DNA of 10,152 bases from an uncultured Collinsella sp. (GTDB taxonomy: Bacteria > Actinomycetota > Coriobacteriia > Coriobacteriales > Coriobacteriaceae): contig URBP01000077.1 in the NCBI GenBank assembly GCA_900546105.1, forward strand, positions 1-10,152, written 5' to 3'. Made by a program: the position numbers and the translations under genes. Below the pieces are notes generated by a model. The model worked only from the letters and a program-made list of their open reading frames with translations, did no database searches and was not told the origin of the DNA. Of this stretch, positions 1 through 5,856 are shown piece after piece (the stretch's first letter is position 1; the number at the start of each line of letters is the position of its first letter).

Positions 1-4
1 TAAG

Positions 5-97
5 CAAACGCGAAGCGTTTGTAGCGAGCGGGCGAGGACGCCGTCAGGCGGCCGAAGCCGGTGCGGATTTGCGAAGCAAATACGCGGATTCTCCGCG
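5..97. repeat. Cluster of small GAA-loop and related hairpins
   Basis: Adjacent perfect hairpins are visible: CAAACGC-gaa-GCGTTTG (5-21), CGCC-gtca-GGCG (39-50) which shares two bases with CGGC-cgaa-GCCG (49-60), ATTTGC-gaa-GCAAAT (67-81) and CGCGGA-ttc-TCCGCG (83-97). The first and fourth both carry the core GCGAAGC, which as single-stranded DNA is known to form an unusually stable mini-hairpin. There is no run of T after any of them, so they are not ordinary terminators. Together they look like an intergenic palindromic element, possibly the tail of an element that starts left of the window. Confidence 0.55.
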
Positions 98-205
98 CAA
101 AGTCCCAGCTCAAAACAGATGCGATGTTTATCGAATTTCAGCTGGCCTCGCCCAGCATCAACGGATCCCCCGTACCGCGGAGAATCGAACTCTATGCAGG
201 GCGCG

Positions 206-251
206 GGCGTTAGGAAAACGCCGCAGCAACGCAGGGTGGGACGCGTTTTCC
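206..251. repeat. Palindromic repeat, diverged copy A
   Basis: GGAAAACGC (213-221) pairs perfectly with GCGTTTTCC (243-251). The right arm TGGGACG-N3-TTTCC (237-251) is the same as in copy B (299-313), so this is a diverged relative of the two copies downstream. Its left arm has drifted and lacks the inner GTCCC block. The same left arm could instead pair upstream with GGCGTT (206-211), so two mutually exclusive foldings are possible. Confidence 0.5.
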
Positions 252-266
252 CAATGGCGGCCCAGG

Positions 267-314
267 CGGAAAGTGCGTCCCGGAATCCGCGCTCAGACTG
301 GGACGTAGTTTCCG
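267..314. repeat. Palindromic repeat, copy B
   Basis: A long stem is formed by CGGAAA (267-272) with TTTCCG (309-314) and CGTCCC (276-281) with GGGACG (300-305). Three positions lie between these blocks on each side: one mismatch (273/308), one A-T pair and one G-T wobble. The 18-base loop (282-299) is nearly the same as in copy C. Confidence 0.65.
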
Positions 315-327
315 GATGACACATCAA

Positions 328-377
328 GCGGAAAGCGCATCCCGGAATCTCGCCTCAAACTGGGATACACTTTCCGC
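328..377. repeat. Palindromic repeat, copy C
   Basis: GCGGAAA (328-334) pairs with TTTCCGC (371-377) and ATCCC (339-343) with GGGAT (362-366), again around an 18-base loop (344-361). Compared with copy B, one stem pair changed from G-C (277/304) to A-T (339/366), a compensatory double change, and the B mismatch (273/308) is a G-C pair here (335/370). The CTCAAAACTGGG at 415-426 may be the remnant of a further copy. Confidence 0.65.
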
Positions 378-462
378 TTCACCTGCCGCCTCAAAAAACC
401 CATGCGCTCGCCATCTCAAAACTGGGTAGAAGAAAGCCAAAACGCAATCGCAGGAGGTCAAT

Positions 463-1341
463 ATGACTGCAGAAGATAAGGCAAAGAACGCCGGCAAGGT
501 CGCGCTCGTTTTGGAGGGCGGCAGCTTCCGCGGGCAATTTACCGCAGGCGTGCTCGACGTTCTCATAGAGGCCGGCGTCGAGATTCCGGCGGTATATGGC
601 GTATCGGCCGGTGCCCTCAACGGCGTGAACTACAAGTCGCACCAGATCGGCCGTGCCAACCGCATCAACCTGGCTTTCTGCAACGACAACCGCTTCATGG
701 GCGCTGCATCGTTTGCGTCCACGGGCTCTATTGTGGGTTACGACTTTATCTTCAACGATGTCCAGGACCGCCTGGACCCCTTTGACAACGAGACGTTCGA
801 CGCGAGTTCCATCGAGATGTACGCCGTCGCGACGGACATGCTCTTTGGAACCGCCACGTACCTCCCGGTCAAAAGCGCCGTGCTCGATCTCGACGCCGTG
901 CGCGCATCGACCTCGTTGCCGCTGGTGACGCCGCCGGTCGAGATTGACGGGCACAAATACGTCGACGGCGGCGTGGCCGATTCGGTTCCTATCGAGCATG
1001 TGCTGGAGGAGGCGGGCTTCGACCGTGCGGTTGTCATTGTCACGCAGGACCGCTCGTATGAGAAAAAACCCTACGAGTTTTTGCCGGCCGCGCGTGCGCG
1101 TTATGCCGACTACCCCTATCTGCTCGAGGCTATCGAGACGCGCCACGACCGTTACAACATCCAGCGCATGCACCTGTGGAAGTATGAGCGTGAGGGCCGT
1201 GCGTTGGTCGTCGCTCCGCAAAAGCCGGTCGAGGTCGGCCATGTCGAGCACGATCCGGCAAAGCTTTTGGACCTGTATATCCAGGGCCGTCAGGAGGCAA
1301 AGCGCCTGCTCGCGGAAATCCAAGAGTTCGTTGAACGTTAG
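463..1341 (+). CDS. Patatin-like phospholipase (YjjU-type)
   Basis: Predicted acyl hydrolase of the patatin family, using a Ser-Asp dyad to release fatty acids from phospholipids or related esters; the real substrate cannot be read from the sequence. The 292-residue protein shows the family blocks in order: an oxyanion-hole loop GGSFRG (residues 19-24, where many members have GGGxRG), the nucleophile elbow GVSAG with Ser48, and the DGG motif with Asp168. It resembles the bacterial YjjU-type branch, with a charged C-terminal helix. I see no signal peptide or membrane segment, so it is probably cytosolic or loosely membrane-bound. The start is fixed by a good AGGAGGT at 452-458. It sits alone between the hairpin-rich left edge and the rplM promoter; no clear terminator follows, only a 5-bp hairpin at 1369-1382 without a T run. 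Confidence 0.88.
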   Translation: MTAEDKAKNAGKVALVLEGGSFRGQFTAGVLDVLIEAGVEIPAVYGVSAGALNGVNYKSHQIGRANRINLAFCNDNRFMGAASFASTGSIVGYDFIFNDVQDRLDPFDNETFDASSIEMYAVATDMLFGTATYLPVKSAVLDLDAVRASTSLPLVTPPVEIDGHKYVDGGVADSVPIEHVLEEAGFDRAVVIVTQDRSYEKKPYEFLPAARARYADYPYLLEAIETRHDRYNIQRMHLWKYEREGRALVVAPQKPVEVGHVEHDPAKLLDLYIQGRQEAKRLLAEIQEFVER

Positions 1342-1441
1342 CGACGGCGAACCCTCAAAAAATGACAACAGCTAAAGAGCTGGGAAAATCACGGCTCGTG
1401 GATGACATGTGCAGAAACTCTGGTCGGAGCCAAAATACCTG

Positions 1442-1469
1442 TTGACTCGGGCGACGAGCGGGGTAATAT
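1442..1469 (+). promoter_or_regulatory. Sigma70-type promoter for rplM-rpsI
   Basis: TTGACT (1442-1447) and TAATAT (1464-1469) are separated by 16 bases, each close to consensus. Transcription would start near 1476, giving a leader of about 60 bases before rplM. It is the clearest promoter in the window, as expected for ribosomal protein genes. Confidence 0.75.
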
Positions 1470-1475
1470 GGACGG

Positions 1476-1507
1476 GTTACTTGCAGAGCCCCGTGAATCT
1501 CTGTAAC
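1476..1507 (+). promoter_or_regulatory. Stem-loop in the rplM leader
   Basis: GTTA (1476-1479) pairs with TAAC (1504-1507) and CAGAG (1484-1488) with CTCTG (1499-1503). This leaves a four-base one-sided bulge (1480-1483) and a ten-base loop. It would begin almost at the predicted transcript start. L13 operons in other bacteria have autoregulatory leaders that bind a ribosomal protein; this is a candidate of that kind, by position and shape only. Confidence 0.4.
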
Positions 1508-1535
1508 AACACGTACTGTACATGGAGGAGTCTAA

Positions 1536-1979
1536 GTGATTTCGAAATCGACTCACTACGCCAAGCAGGGCGAGGTCCAGCGCAACTGGGTTCTCGTCGA
1601 CGCCGATGGTGCTGTCCTGGGCCGTCTTGCCACCCAGATCGCAATGATCCTGCGCGGTAAGAACAAGCCCCAGTTCACGCCCAACAGCGACTGCGGCGAC
1701 TTCGTTGTCGTCATCAACGCCGATAAGGTCCAGCTTACCGGTAACAAGGCCGACACGAAGACCTATTATCGCCACAGCGGCTACAACGGCGGCCTCAAGG
1801 CTGAGAGCTTCCGCCAGGCTATGGAGAAGCACCCGGAGAAGGTCATCGAGCGCGCCGTTCGCGGCATGCTGCCCAAGACCACCCTCGGCCGTGCCCAGAT
1901 GACCAAGCTTAAGGTCTACGCTGGTGCCGAGCATCCGCACGCTGCCCAGAACCCCACGAAGATTGAGCTGGAGGCTTAA
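1536..1979 (+). CDS. rplM: 50S ribosomal protein L13
   Basis: L13 is an early-assembly protein of the large ribosomal subunit that binds 23S rRNA. The 147-residue product matches the family over its whole length: the VLGRLATQIA segment after the N-terminal strand, GDFVVVINADKV, YYRHSGYNGGLK, the VRGMLPK block and the KLKVYAGAEHPH block near the C-terminus. The start is GTG, set by GGAGGAG at 1524-1530 five bases upstream and by agreement with the usual L13 N-terminus. It is the first gene of a two-gene unit with rpsI, only two bases apart, driven by the promoter at 1442-1469. Length and sequence are normal for the family. Confidence 0.97.
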   Translation: MISKSTHYAKQGEVQRNWVLVDADGAVLGRLATQIAMILRGKNKPQFTPNSDCGDFVVVINADKVQLTGNKADTKTYYRHSGYNGGLKAESFRQAMEKHPEKVIERAVRGMLPKTTLGRAQMTKLKVYAGAEHPHAAQNPTKIELEA

Positions 1980-1981
1980 AG

Positions 1982-2377
<396 letters not shown>

Positions 2378-2382
2378 GGTTT

Positions 2383-2399
2383 TATCTCCTTTCGAGATA
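2383..2399 (+). other. Small hairpin after rpsI
   Basis: TATCTC (2383-2388) and GAGATA (2394-2399) form a perfect 6-bp stem around CTTTC, just after the rpsI stop and before the terminator. It could protect the mRNA end or be chance; it has no T run of its own. Confidence 0.35.
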
Positions 2400-2407
2400 C
2401 AATGTAC

Positions 2408-2451
2408 AAGCGGGGCCTGCCGATTCCTCGGCGGGTCCCGCTTTTCTTTTT
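2408..2451 (+). terminator. Rho-independent terminator of rplM-rpsI
   Basis: An uninterrupted 16-bp stem (2408-2423 with 2428-2443, two G-T wobbles) closes a TTCC loop and runs into a T-rich tract (2442-2451). It should end most transcription from the ribosomal protein promoter, so glmM needs read-through or its own promoter. Confidence 0.93.
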
Positions 2452-2500
2452 CGACTAGGGTGGGCGGTTGCATATCGCCTGCTAGGGAAGGAGCGATCCT

Positions 2501-3838
2501 ATGCCCCAGAACATCTTCGGTACCGACGGCGTCCGTGGCGTCGCCAATGCCGACCTCTCGTGTGACCTCGCGTTTCGTCTGGGTCGCGCGGCGACCAAGT
2601 TCCTTGGTCCGGACATCTGCATCGGCCGTGACACGCGTCTTTCGGGCACCATGCTCGAGAGTGCGCTGACCGCCGGCATTATGGCCGAGGGCGGCCGCCC
2701 GCACTGCTGCGGCGTTATTCCTACGCCGGCCGTGGCACTGCTCACCGTCCAAAACGAGCTTGACGGCGGCATCGTCATCTCCGCTTCGCACAATCCGCCG
2801 GAGTTCAACGGCATCAAGTTCTTTAGTCGCAAGGGCATGAAGCTTCCCGATGCTGTCGAGGAAGAGATCAGCGCCTGGGTCATGTCCGAGGAAGCCATGG
2901 CTGCCGACACGCTGCCGACCGGTGCCGGTGTGGGCCACATTATCAAGATGAAGGACGCCCGCAAGGCATATGTCGACCACGCCATCGATACGCTCGATGG
3001 CCTGAGGCTCGACGGCCTGGTCGTTGCCGTCGACTGCGGTCACGGCGCTTCCTGCCAGACTACGCCCGCCGCGCTGCAGCGCCTAGGCGCCACGGTGCAC
3101 GCTATCAACACCGATTATTGCGGCACTGACATTAACGTTGAGTGCGGTTCTACGCACCTCGAGCCCCTGCGCGAGCTCGTGCTGCGCACCCATGCTGACA
3201 TCGGTCTGGCCCACGACGGCGACGCCGACCGCGTACTGTTCGTGGACAGCGAGGGTAATGAGATCGACGGTGACTACATCCTGGCTATCTGCGGTTCTGA
3301 CCTCGCTGCTCGCGGCAAGCTCGCCAACTCCGAGATCGTCTCGACCGTCATGTGCAACCTGGGCTTCTCCATCGCTATGAAGGAGCAGGGCTTCGAGATG
3401 GTCCAGACCGCCGTGGGCGACCGCTATGTTCTTGAGCGCATGCTCGCGGACGGCGCCGTCATCGGCGGCGAACAGTCCGGCCACATCATCTTCCTGGAGC
3501 ACAACACCACCGGTGACGGCCTGGTGACGGCTCTGCAGCTGCTGGCCGTGCTCAAGCGCACCGGTCGTACCCTCACCGATCTTGCCGGCATCATGAAGAA
3601 GTACCCGCAGGTACTCGTCAACGTGCATTCCGACAACAAGGCTGGTCTGGACGATTGCCAGCCCATTTGGGATGCCGTCGCTGCTGCCGAGAAGGAGCTT
3701 GACGGCCGCGGCCGCATTCTGGTGCGCCCGAGCGGTACCGAGCCGCTGGTCCGCGTGATGGCCGAAGCCGAGACGCACGAGCTGACCCAGCGCGTTGTCG
3801 ACGACATCGTCGAGGTTGTCAAGCGCGAACTTCCCTAA
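2501..3838 (+). CDS. glmM: Phosphoglucosamine mutase
   Basis: GlmM converts glucosamine-6-phosphate to glucosamine-1-phosphate, the step before GlmU in making UDP-GlcNAc for peptidoglycan; it acts in the cytosol. The 445-residue length is that of the family. All landmarks are present in order: GTDGVRG (residues 7-13), the active loop ISASHNPP with the phosphorylated Ser96, the Mg-binding DGDADR (Asp239, Asp241, Asp243), the sugar-binding GGEQSGH, and the phosphate-binding RPSGTEP starting at Arg409. AAGGAG at 2488-2493, seven bases upstream, supports the ATG. I found no convincing promoter between the rpsI terminator and this gene. It continues the conserved rplM-rpsI-glmM order and is followed closely by the PTS IIA gene and nagB. 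Confidence 0.97.
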   Translation: MPQNIFGTDGVRGVANADLSCDLAFRLGRAATKFLGPDICIGRDTRLSGTMLESALTAGIMAEGGRPHCCGVIPTPAVALLTVQNELDGGIVISASHNPPEFNGIKFFSRKGMKLPDAVEEEISAWVMSEEAMAADTLPTGAGVGHIIKMKDARKAYVDHAIDTLDGLRLDGLVVAVDCGHGASCQTTPAALQRLGATVHAINTDYCGTDINVECGSTHLEPLRELVLRTHADIGLAHDGDADRVLFVDSEGNEIDGDYILAICGSDLAARGKLANSEIVSTVMCNLGFSIAMKEQGFEMVQTAVGDRYVLERMLADGAVIGGEQSGHIIFLEHNTTGDGLVTALQLLAVLKRTGRTLTDLAGIMKKYPQVLVNVHSDNKAGLDDCQPIWDAVAAAEKELDGRGRILVRPSGTEPLVRVMAEAETHELTQRVVDDIVEVVKRELP

Positions 3839-3879
3839 TGGTCAAAAACCGTTGCCAAGTGGTAAACTGATAAGATTAT
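3839..3879 (+). promoter_or_regulatory. Possible promoter before the PTS IIA gene
   Basis: The 71-base gap after glmM is AT-rich. Two weak fits exist: TTGCCA (3852-3857), 16 bases, GATTAT (3874-3879); or TGGTCA (3839-3844), 18 bases, TAAACT (3863-3868). Neither is close to consensus, so co-transcription with glmM is also possible. Confidence 0.3.
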
Positions 3880-3909
3880 TTTGATTGATTGGTATGTCCG
3901 AGGGGGAGC

Positions 3910-4407
3910 ATGTTCACTAAAGTCCTAAGGTCTTTTGGTATGCGTGGTCGAGTCCTTACGCTGGATGCTCCCATCTCGGGTGACGTCATTCCGCTCTCCG
4001 AGGTAAACGATCAGACGTTTGCTACCGGCCTTTTGGGCCAGGGCGTGGCGATTCAGCCCACCGGAACGCGCGTGATCGCGCCGGCTGATGCCAAGGTCGA
4101 GGCCATTTTTCCCACGGGACACGCCGTTGCGCTTAACACGGTCGATGGCCTGGACGTGCTCATCCACGTTGGTTTGGACACTGTTCAGCTCGAGGGCAAA
4201 CACTTTACCGTACATGCGCAAGTGGGTGACATCGTCCATAAGGGCGATGTGCTCATTGAGTTCGATCGCGAGGCAATTGCTGCCGAGGGCTACGATGTGA
4301 CGGTTCCCATCTTGGTGTGCAACTCCGTTGAGTTCTCGAGCATCAAGGGCTCCGTTGGCGTGCATGTCGAAGAGATGGACCAGCTCATCGTTGCTCGCGA
4401 GCGCTAG
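3910..4407 (+). CDS. PTS EIIA component, glucose family (single domain)
   Basis: A 165-residue phosphocarrier of the PTS EIIA-Glc family. Such proteins take phosphate from HPr and hand it to an EIIB domain during sugar uptake, and in some bacteria also act as regulators. The core APISGDVIPL, the GVAIQPTG stretch, PTGHAVAL with His71 and VLIHVGLDT with His86 match the family. The two histidines are 15 residues apart, as in E. coli EIIA-Glc, where His90 carries the phosphate and His75 assists it. The start ATG is chosen because MFTKVLRSF aligns with the E. coli N-terminus and GAGGG (3900-3904) lies five bases upstream; an in-frame TTG at 3889 is a poorer choice. No EIIB or EIIC domain is present here, so its partners are encoded elsewhere. 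The sugar is unknown; with nagB downstream, glucose or N-acetylglucosamine are reasonable guesses. Confidence 0.9.
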   Translation: MFTKVLRSFGMRGRVLTLDAPISGDVIPLSEVNDQTFATGLLGQGVAIQPTGTRVIAPADAKVEAIFPTGHAVALNTVDGLDVLIHVGLDTVQLEGKHFTVHAQVGDIVHKGDVLIEFDREAIAAEGYDVTVPILVCNSVEFSSIKGSVGVHVEEMDQLIVARER

Positions 4408-4429
4408 CAAGTGCACGTGGCCATTAGCC

Positions 4430-4435
4430 TACAAT
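4430..4435 (+). promoter_or_regulatory. Possible -10 box for nagB
   Basis: TACAAT matches five of six consensus positions, but no -35-like hexamer lies 16-18 bases upstream, so an activator may be needed if it is used. Transcription would begin near 4442, just before the hairpin at 4448-4481, and give a leader of about 238 bases. Confidence 0.35.
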
Positions 4436-4447
4436 TCAAACACGTTT

Positions 4448-4481
4448 ACGGAGGGCGCCCTTGAAAGAGGACGCCCTCCGT
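4448..4481 (+). other. Perfect 10-bp hairpin between the IIA gene and nagB
   Basis: ACGGAGGGCG (4448-4457) pairs perfectly with CGCCCTCCGT (4472-4481) around a 14-base loop. The bases that follow contain no T run, so it is not a standard terminator for the IIA gene. It may be an mRNA-end stabiliser, a factor-assisted terminator, or the 5' end of the nagB leader RNA. Confidence 0.55.
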
Positions 4482-4679
4482 GGCAAGATGGGATTTGTCC
4501 GAAGCTAAAAGGCTTTGGGTCACCGTGGACGGGCAGGGGCCTCGACGCGGCTAGACACGAGACACATACATTACGCGACCTCGCCCTGGTGGCCGCACAC
4601 GTTGGTTGCGGCCGACGCGGGCCGCGGGCAAGTGCTTGTAAGGGGAGCCTTGCCTCTCTTGTACGAGAAAGGACGCGTA
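4482..4679 (+). promoter_or_regulatory. Long structured leader of nagB
   Basis: This stretch has an open frame in phase with nagB but no ribosome binding site, and its translation has no NagB homology, so I treat it as untranslated. Visible hairpins are AAGC (4502-4505)/GCTT (4512-4515), GGCCGCA (4591-4597)/TGCGGCC (4607-4613), and a stem of ten pairs at 4638-4647/4654-4664 with two wobbles and one bulge. The last one ends four bases before the nagB ribosome binding site AAAGGA (4668-4673). I could not match it to a known riboswitch class, including the glmS ribozyme. Confidence 0.4.
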
Positions 4680-5408
4680 ATGAAGATCATTAAAGCTAAA
4701 GACTACGAGGATATGAGCCGCAAGGCCGCCAATATCATCTCGGCCCAGGTTATCCTCAAGCCCGACTGTGTGCTGGGCCTTGCCACCGGCTCCACCCCGA
4801 TCGGTGCCTACAAGCAGCTCGCTGCTTGGTACGAGAAGGGCGACGTCGACTTTGCCGAGGTCAGCACCTACAACCTGGACGAGTATCGCGGCCTTTCGCA
4901 CGACGATCCCCAGAGCTATCACTACTTCATGCGTGAGAACTTCTTCGATCACATCAACATCGACCTGAACAACACGCATGTGCCCGACGGTTCCAACCCC
5001 GATGCCGCCGCTGCCTGCTCTGAGTACGACAAGATCGTCGCCGCCGCCGGTTACCCGGATCTGCAGCTGCTCGGCATTGGCAACAACGGCCACATCGGCT
5101 TCAACGAGCCCGATGACCACTTCTCCAAGGGCACGCACTGCGTCGACCTCACCGAGAGCACCATTCAGGCCAACAGCCGCCTGTTCGACAGCATCGACGA
5201 TGTTCCCCGTCAGGCCTACACCATGGGTACCCAGACCATCATGTATGCCCGCATGATCCTGGTCGTCGCCAACGGCGAGGCCAAGGCTCAGGCCGTGCAT
5301 GACATGTGCTATGGTCCGGTTACGCCCGAGTGCCCGGCTTCGATCCTGCAGCTGCACACCAACTGCGTTGTCGTTGCCGACGAGGCCGCCCTTTCGCTCT
5401 GCGAGTAG
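4680..5408 (+). CDS. nagB: Glucosamine-6-phosphate deaminase
   Basis: NagB turns glucosamine-6-phosphate into fructose-6-phosphate and ammonia, feeding amino sugars into glycolysis; it acts in the cytosol. The 242-residue protein has the family blocks: LATGSTP (residues 34-40), NLDEY with the catalytic Asp67, and GIGNNGHIGFNEP with His138 and Glu143. An Asn stands before the glycine of the NGH motif where E. coli has Asp; Gram-positive enzymes often have Asn there. The length fits the short Gram-positive type, which lacks the E. coli C-terminal extension. The start is set by AAAGGA at 4668-4673, six bases upstream, and by MKIIKAKDY matching the usual N-terminus; the frame is open further upstream but that part is not NagB-like. 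It opposes glmM metabolically, since both draw on glucosamine-6-phosphate. Confidence 0.96.
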   Translation: MKIIKAKDYEDMSRKAANIISAQVILKPDCVLGLATGSTPIGAYKQLAAWYEKGDVDFAEVSTYNLDEYRGLSHDDPQSYHYFMRENFFDHINIDLNNTHVPDGSNPDAAAACSEYDKIVAAAGYPDLQLLGIGNNGHIGFNEPDDHFSKGTHCVDLTESTIQANSRLFDSIDDVPRQAYTMGTQTIMYARMILVVANGEAKAQAVHDMCYGPVTPECPASILQLHTNCVVVADEAALSLCE

Positions 5409-5440
5409 CGCGAATCCTGCAGCTCGACATAGCCTTGCCT

Positions 5441-5468
5441 AAGGCCTCCGCTTTGCGGGGGCCTTTTT
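5441..5468 (+). terminator. Rho-independent terminator of nagB
   Basis: An 11-bp stem (5441-5451 with 5455-5465, one G-T wobble) around a TTT loop runs into five T (5464-5468). It begins 32 bases after the nagB stop and should separate nagB from the regulator region. Confidence 0.9.
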
Positions 5469-5856
5469 GCTATCCCTTTTTGCCCACTTGACCAAAAACT
5501 TGCCGCAAGCTTGACGAATGCCGGATGTCCAACAGCTTGATTCATTCTATACCAGATTCTATGCAAAAATGCCACTAGAAGGTCGTAGACGGTAGCGGGT
5601 GCTAGGCGAGTTGAATGACATGGCTGAACCTTGTTCATCTGCGTTACACTGCCGCTTAGATGGGACAAGCTGACAAGCTCATTTACCTGCTTAAAGACCG
5701 ATTAGTCGGGGGATTAATAACAGTCGGCCCTCGCTGTACAAAAACTTGCCGCTTGCGTACCAAAAGACAACCTAAAACACAAGGCCGCTCTATTCATAGC
5801 GCGGCTTGTATGGTCTTGCGGCTACAGTGTCCATACGGTCGAGTTGAGGAGCGGGC
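5469..5856. promoter_or_regulatory. Motif-rich stretch upstream of the regulator
   Basis: No convincing gene lies here, and the base composition is more AT-rich than its surroundings. It holds a 14-base direct repeat CAAAAACTTGCCGC at 5493-5506 and 5739-5752; a perfect palindrome TGAAC-CTT-GTTCA (5625-5637); a tandem pair of GACAAGCT (5664-5679); two more AGCTTG cores (5508, 5534) that match it in the opposite orientation; and CCGA-ttag-TCGG just after 5697. Near the gene are two hairpins at 5779-5836. I found no promoter near consensus; TTAAAG (5691-5696), 17 bases, TTAATA (5714-5719) is the best weak fit. The many repeats suggest binding sites, perhaps for the regulator itself. Confidence 0.5.
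5779..5836 (+). other. Two overlapping hairpins before the regulator start
   Basis: Hairpin one runs 5779-5809: ACAA, GCCGC and CTAT on the left pair with ATAG, GCGGC and TTGT on the right, with one bulged G, one mismatch and a two-base tip. Hairpin two is GTATGG (5808-5813) with CCATAC (5831-5836). They share bases 5808-5809, so they partly compete. They end ten bases before the GAGGAG ribosome binding site (5846-5851). Confidence 0.4.

Larger units (their letters stand above)
1..462. other. Structured non-coding stretch at the left edge
   Basis: I see no credible gene here. The short open frames on the plus strand (69-319) have no ribosome binding site and read as low-complexity Arg/Ala-rich protein typical of non-coding GC-rich DNA. 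The stretch instead carries many hairpins: a cluster of small ones at 5-97, a dyad CCAGCT (105-110) / AGCTGG (140-145), and three related larger palindromes at 213-251, 267-314 and 328-377. No convincing promoter for the patatin gene was found; the best -10-like hexamer, TACACT at 366-371, lies inside a palindrome arm and has no matching -35. Confidence 0.6.

Noticed and set aside
150..222. tRNA-like piece on the minus strand: a T-arm-like GAGTTCGATTCTC (from 180-192) and a 5-bp stem with a seven-base loop (from 206-222)
   Set aside because: The T stem has an A-C mismatch, no D arm with the usual GG loop is present, and no 5' strand pairs with the would-be acceptor. It is at most a chance or decayed likeness.
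69..319. Two short plus-strand open frames (66 and 79 residues)
   Set aside because: No ribosome binding sites, composition typical of noise, and they overlap the hairpin elements.
391..1368. A 325-codon minus-strand open frame opposite the patatin gene
   Set aside because: It mirrors the coding strand of a clearly conserved protein and shows no family motifs; long antisense frames are common in GC-rich genes. The same holds for the frame at 1976-3043.
3889..3909. TTG start seven codons upstream for the PTS IIA gene
   Set aside because: ATG at 3910 has GAGGG at the right distance and aligns with the E. coli protein's N-terminus.
4448..4481. Terminator call for the PTS IIA gene
   Set aside because: The stem is strong but is followed by GGCAAGATGG rather than T residues, so I list it only as a hairpin.
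4580..4600. Likeness to a T-box antiterminator (TGGTGG followed by CCGC)
   Set aside because: The two bases AC needed in the conserved GGTGGNACCGC string are missing, no specifier hairpin is seen, and nagB is not a usual T-box target.
4515..4679. Upstream extension of nagB to an earlier ATG
   Set aside because: The added 55 residues have no NagB likeness, and the ATG at 4680 has a good ribosome binding site and the family N-terminus.
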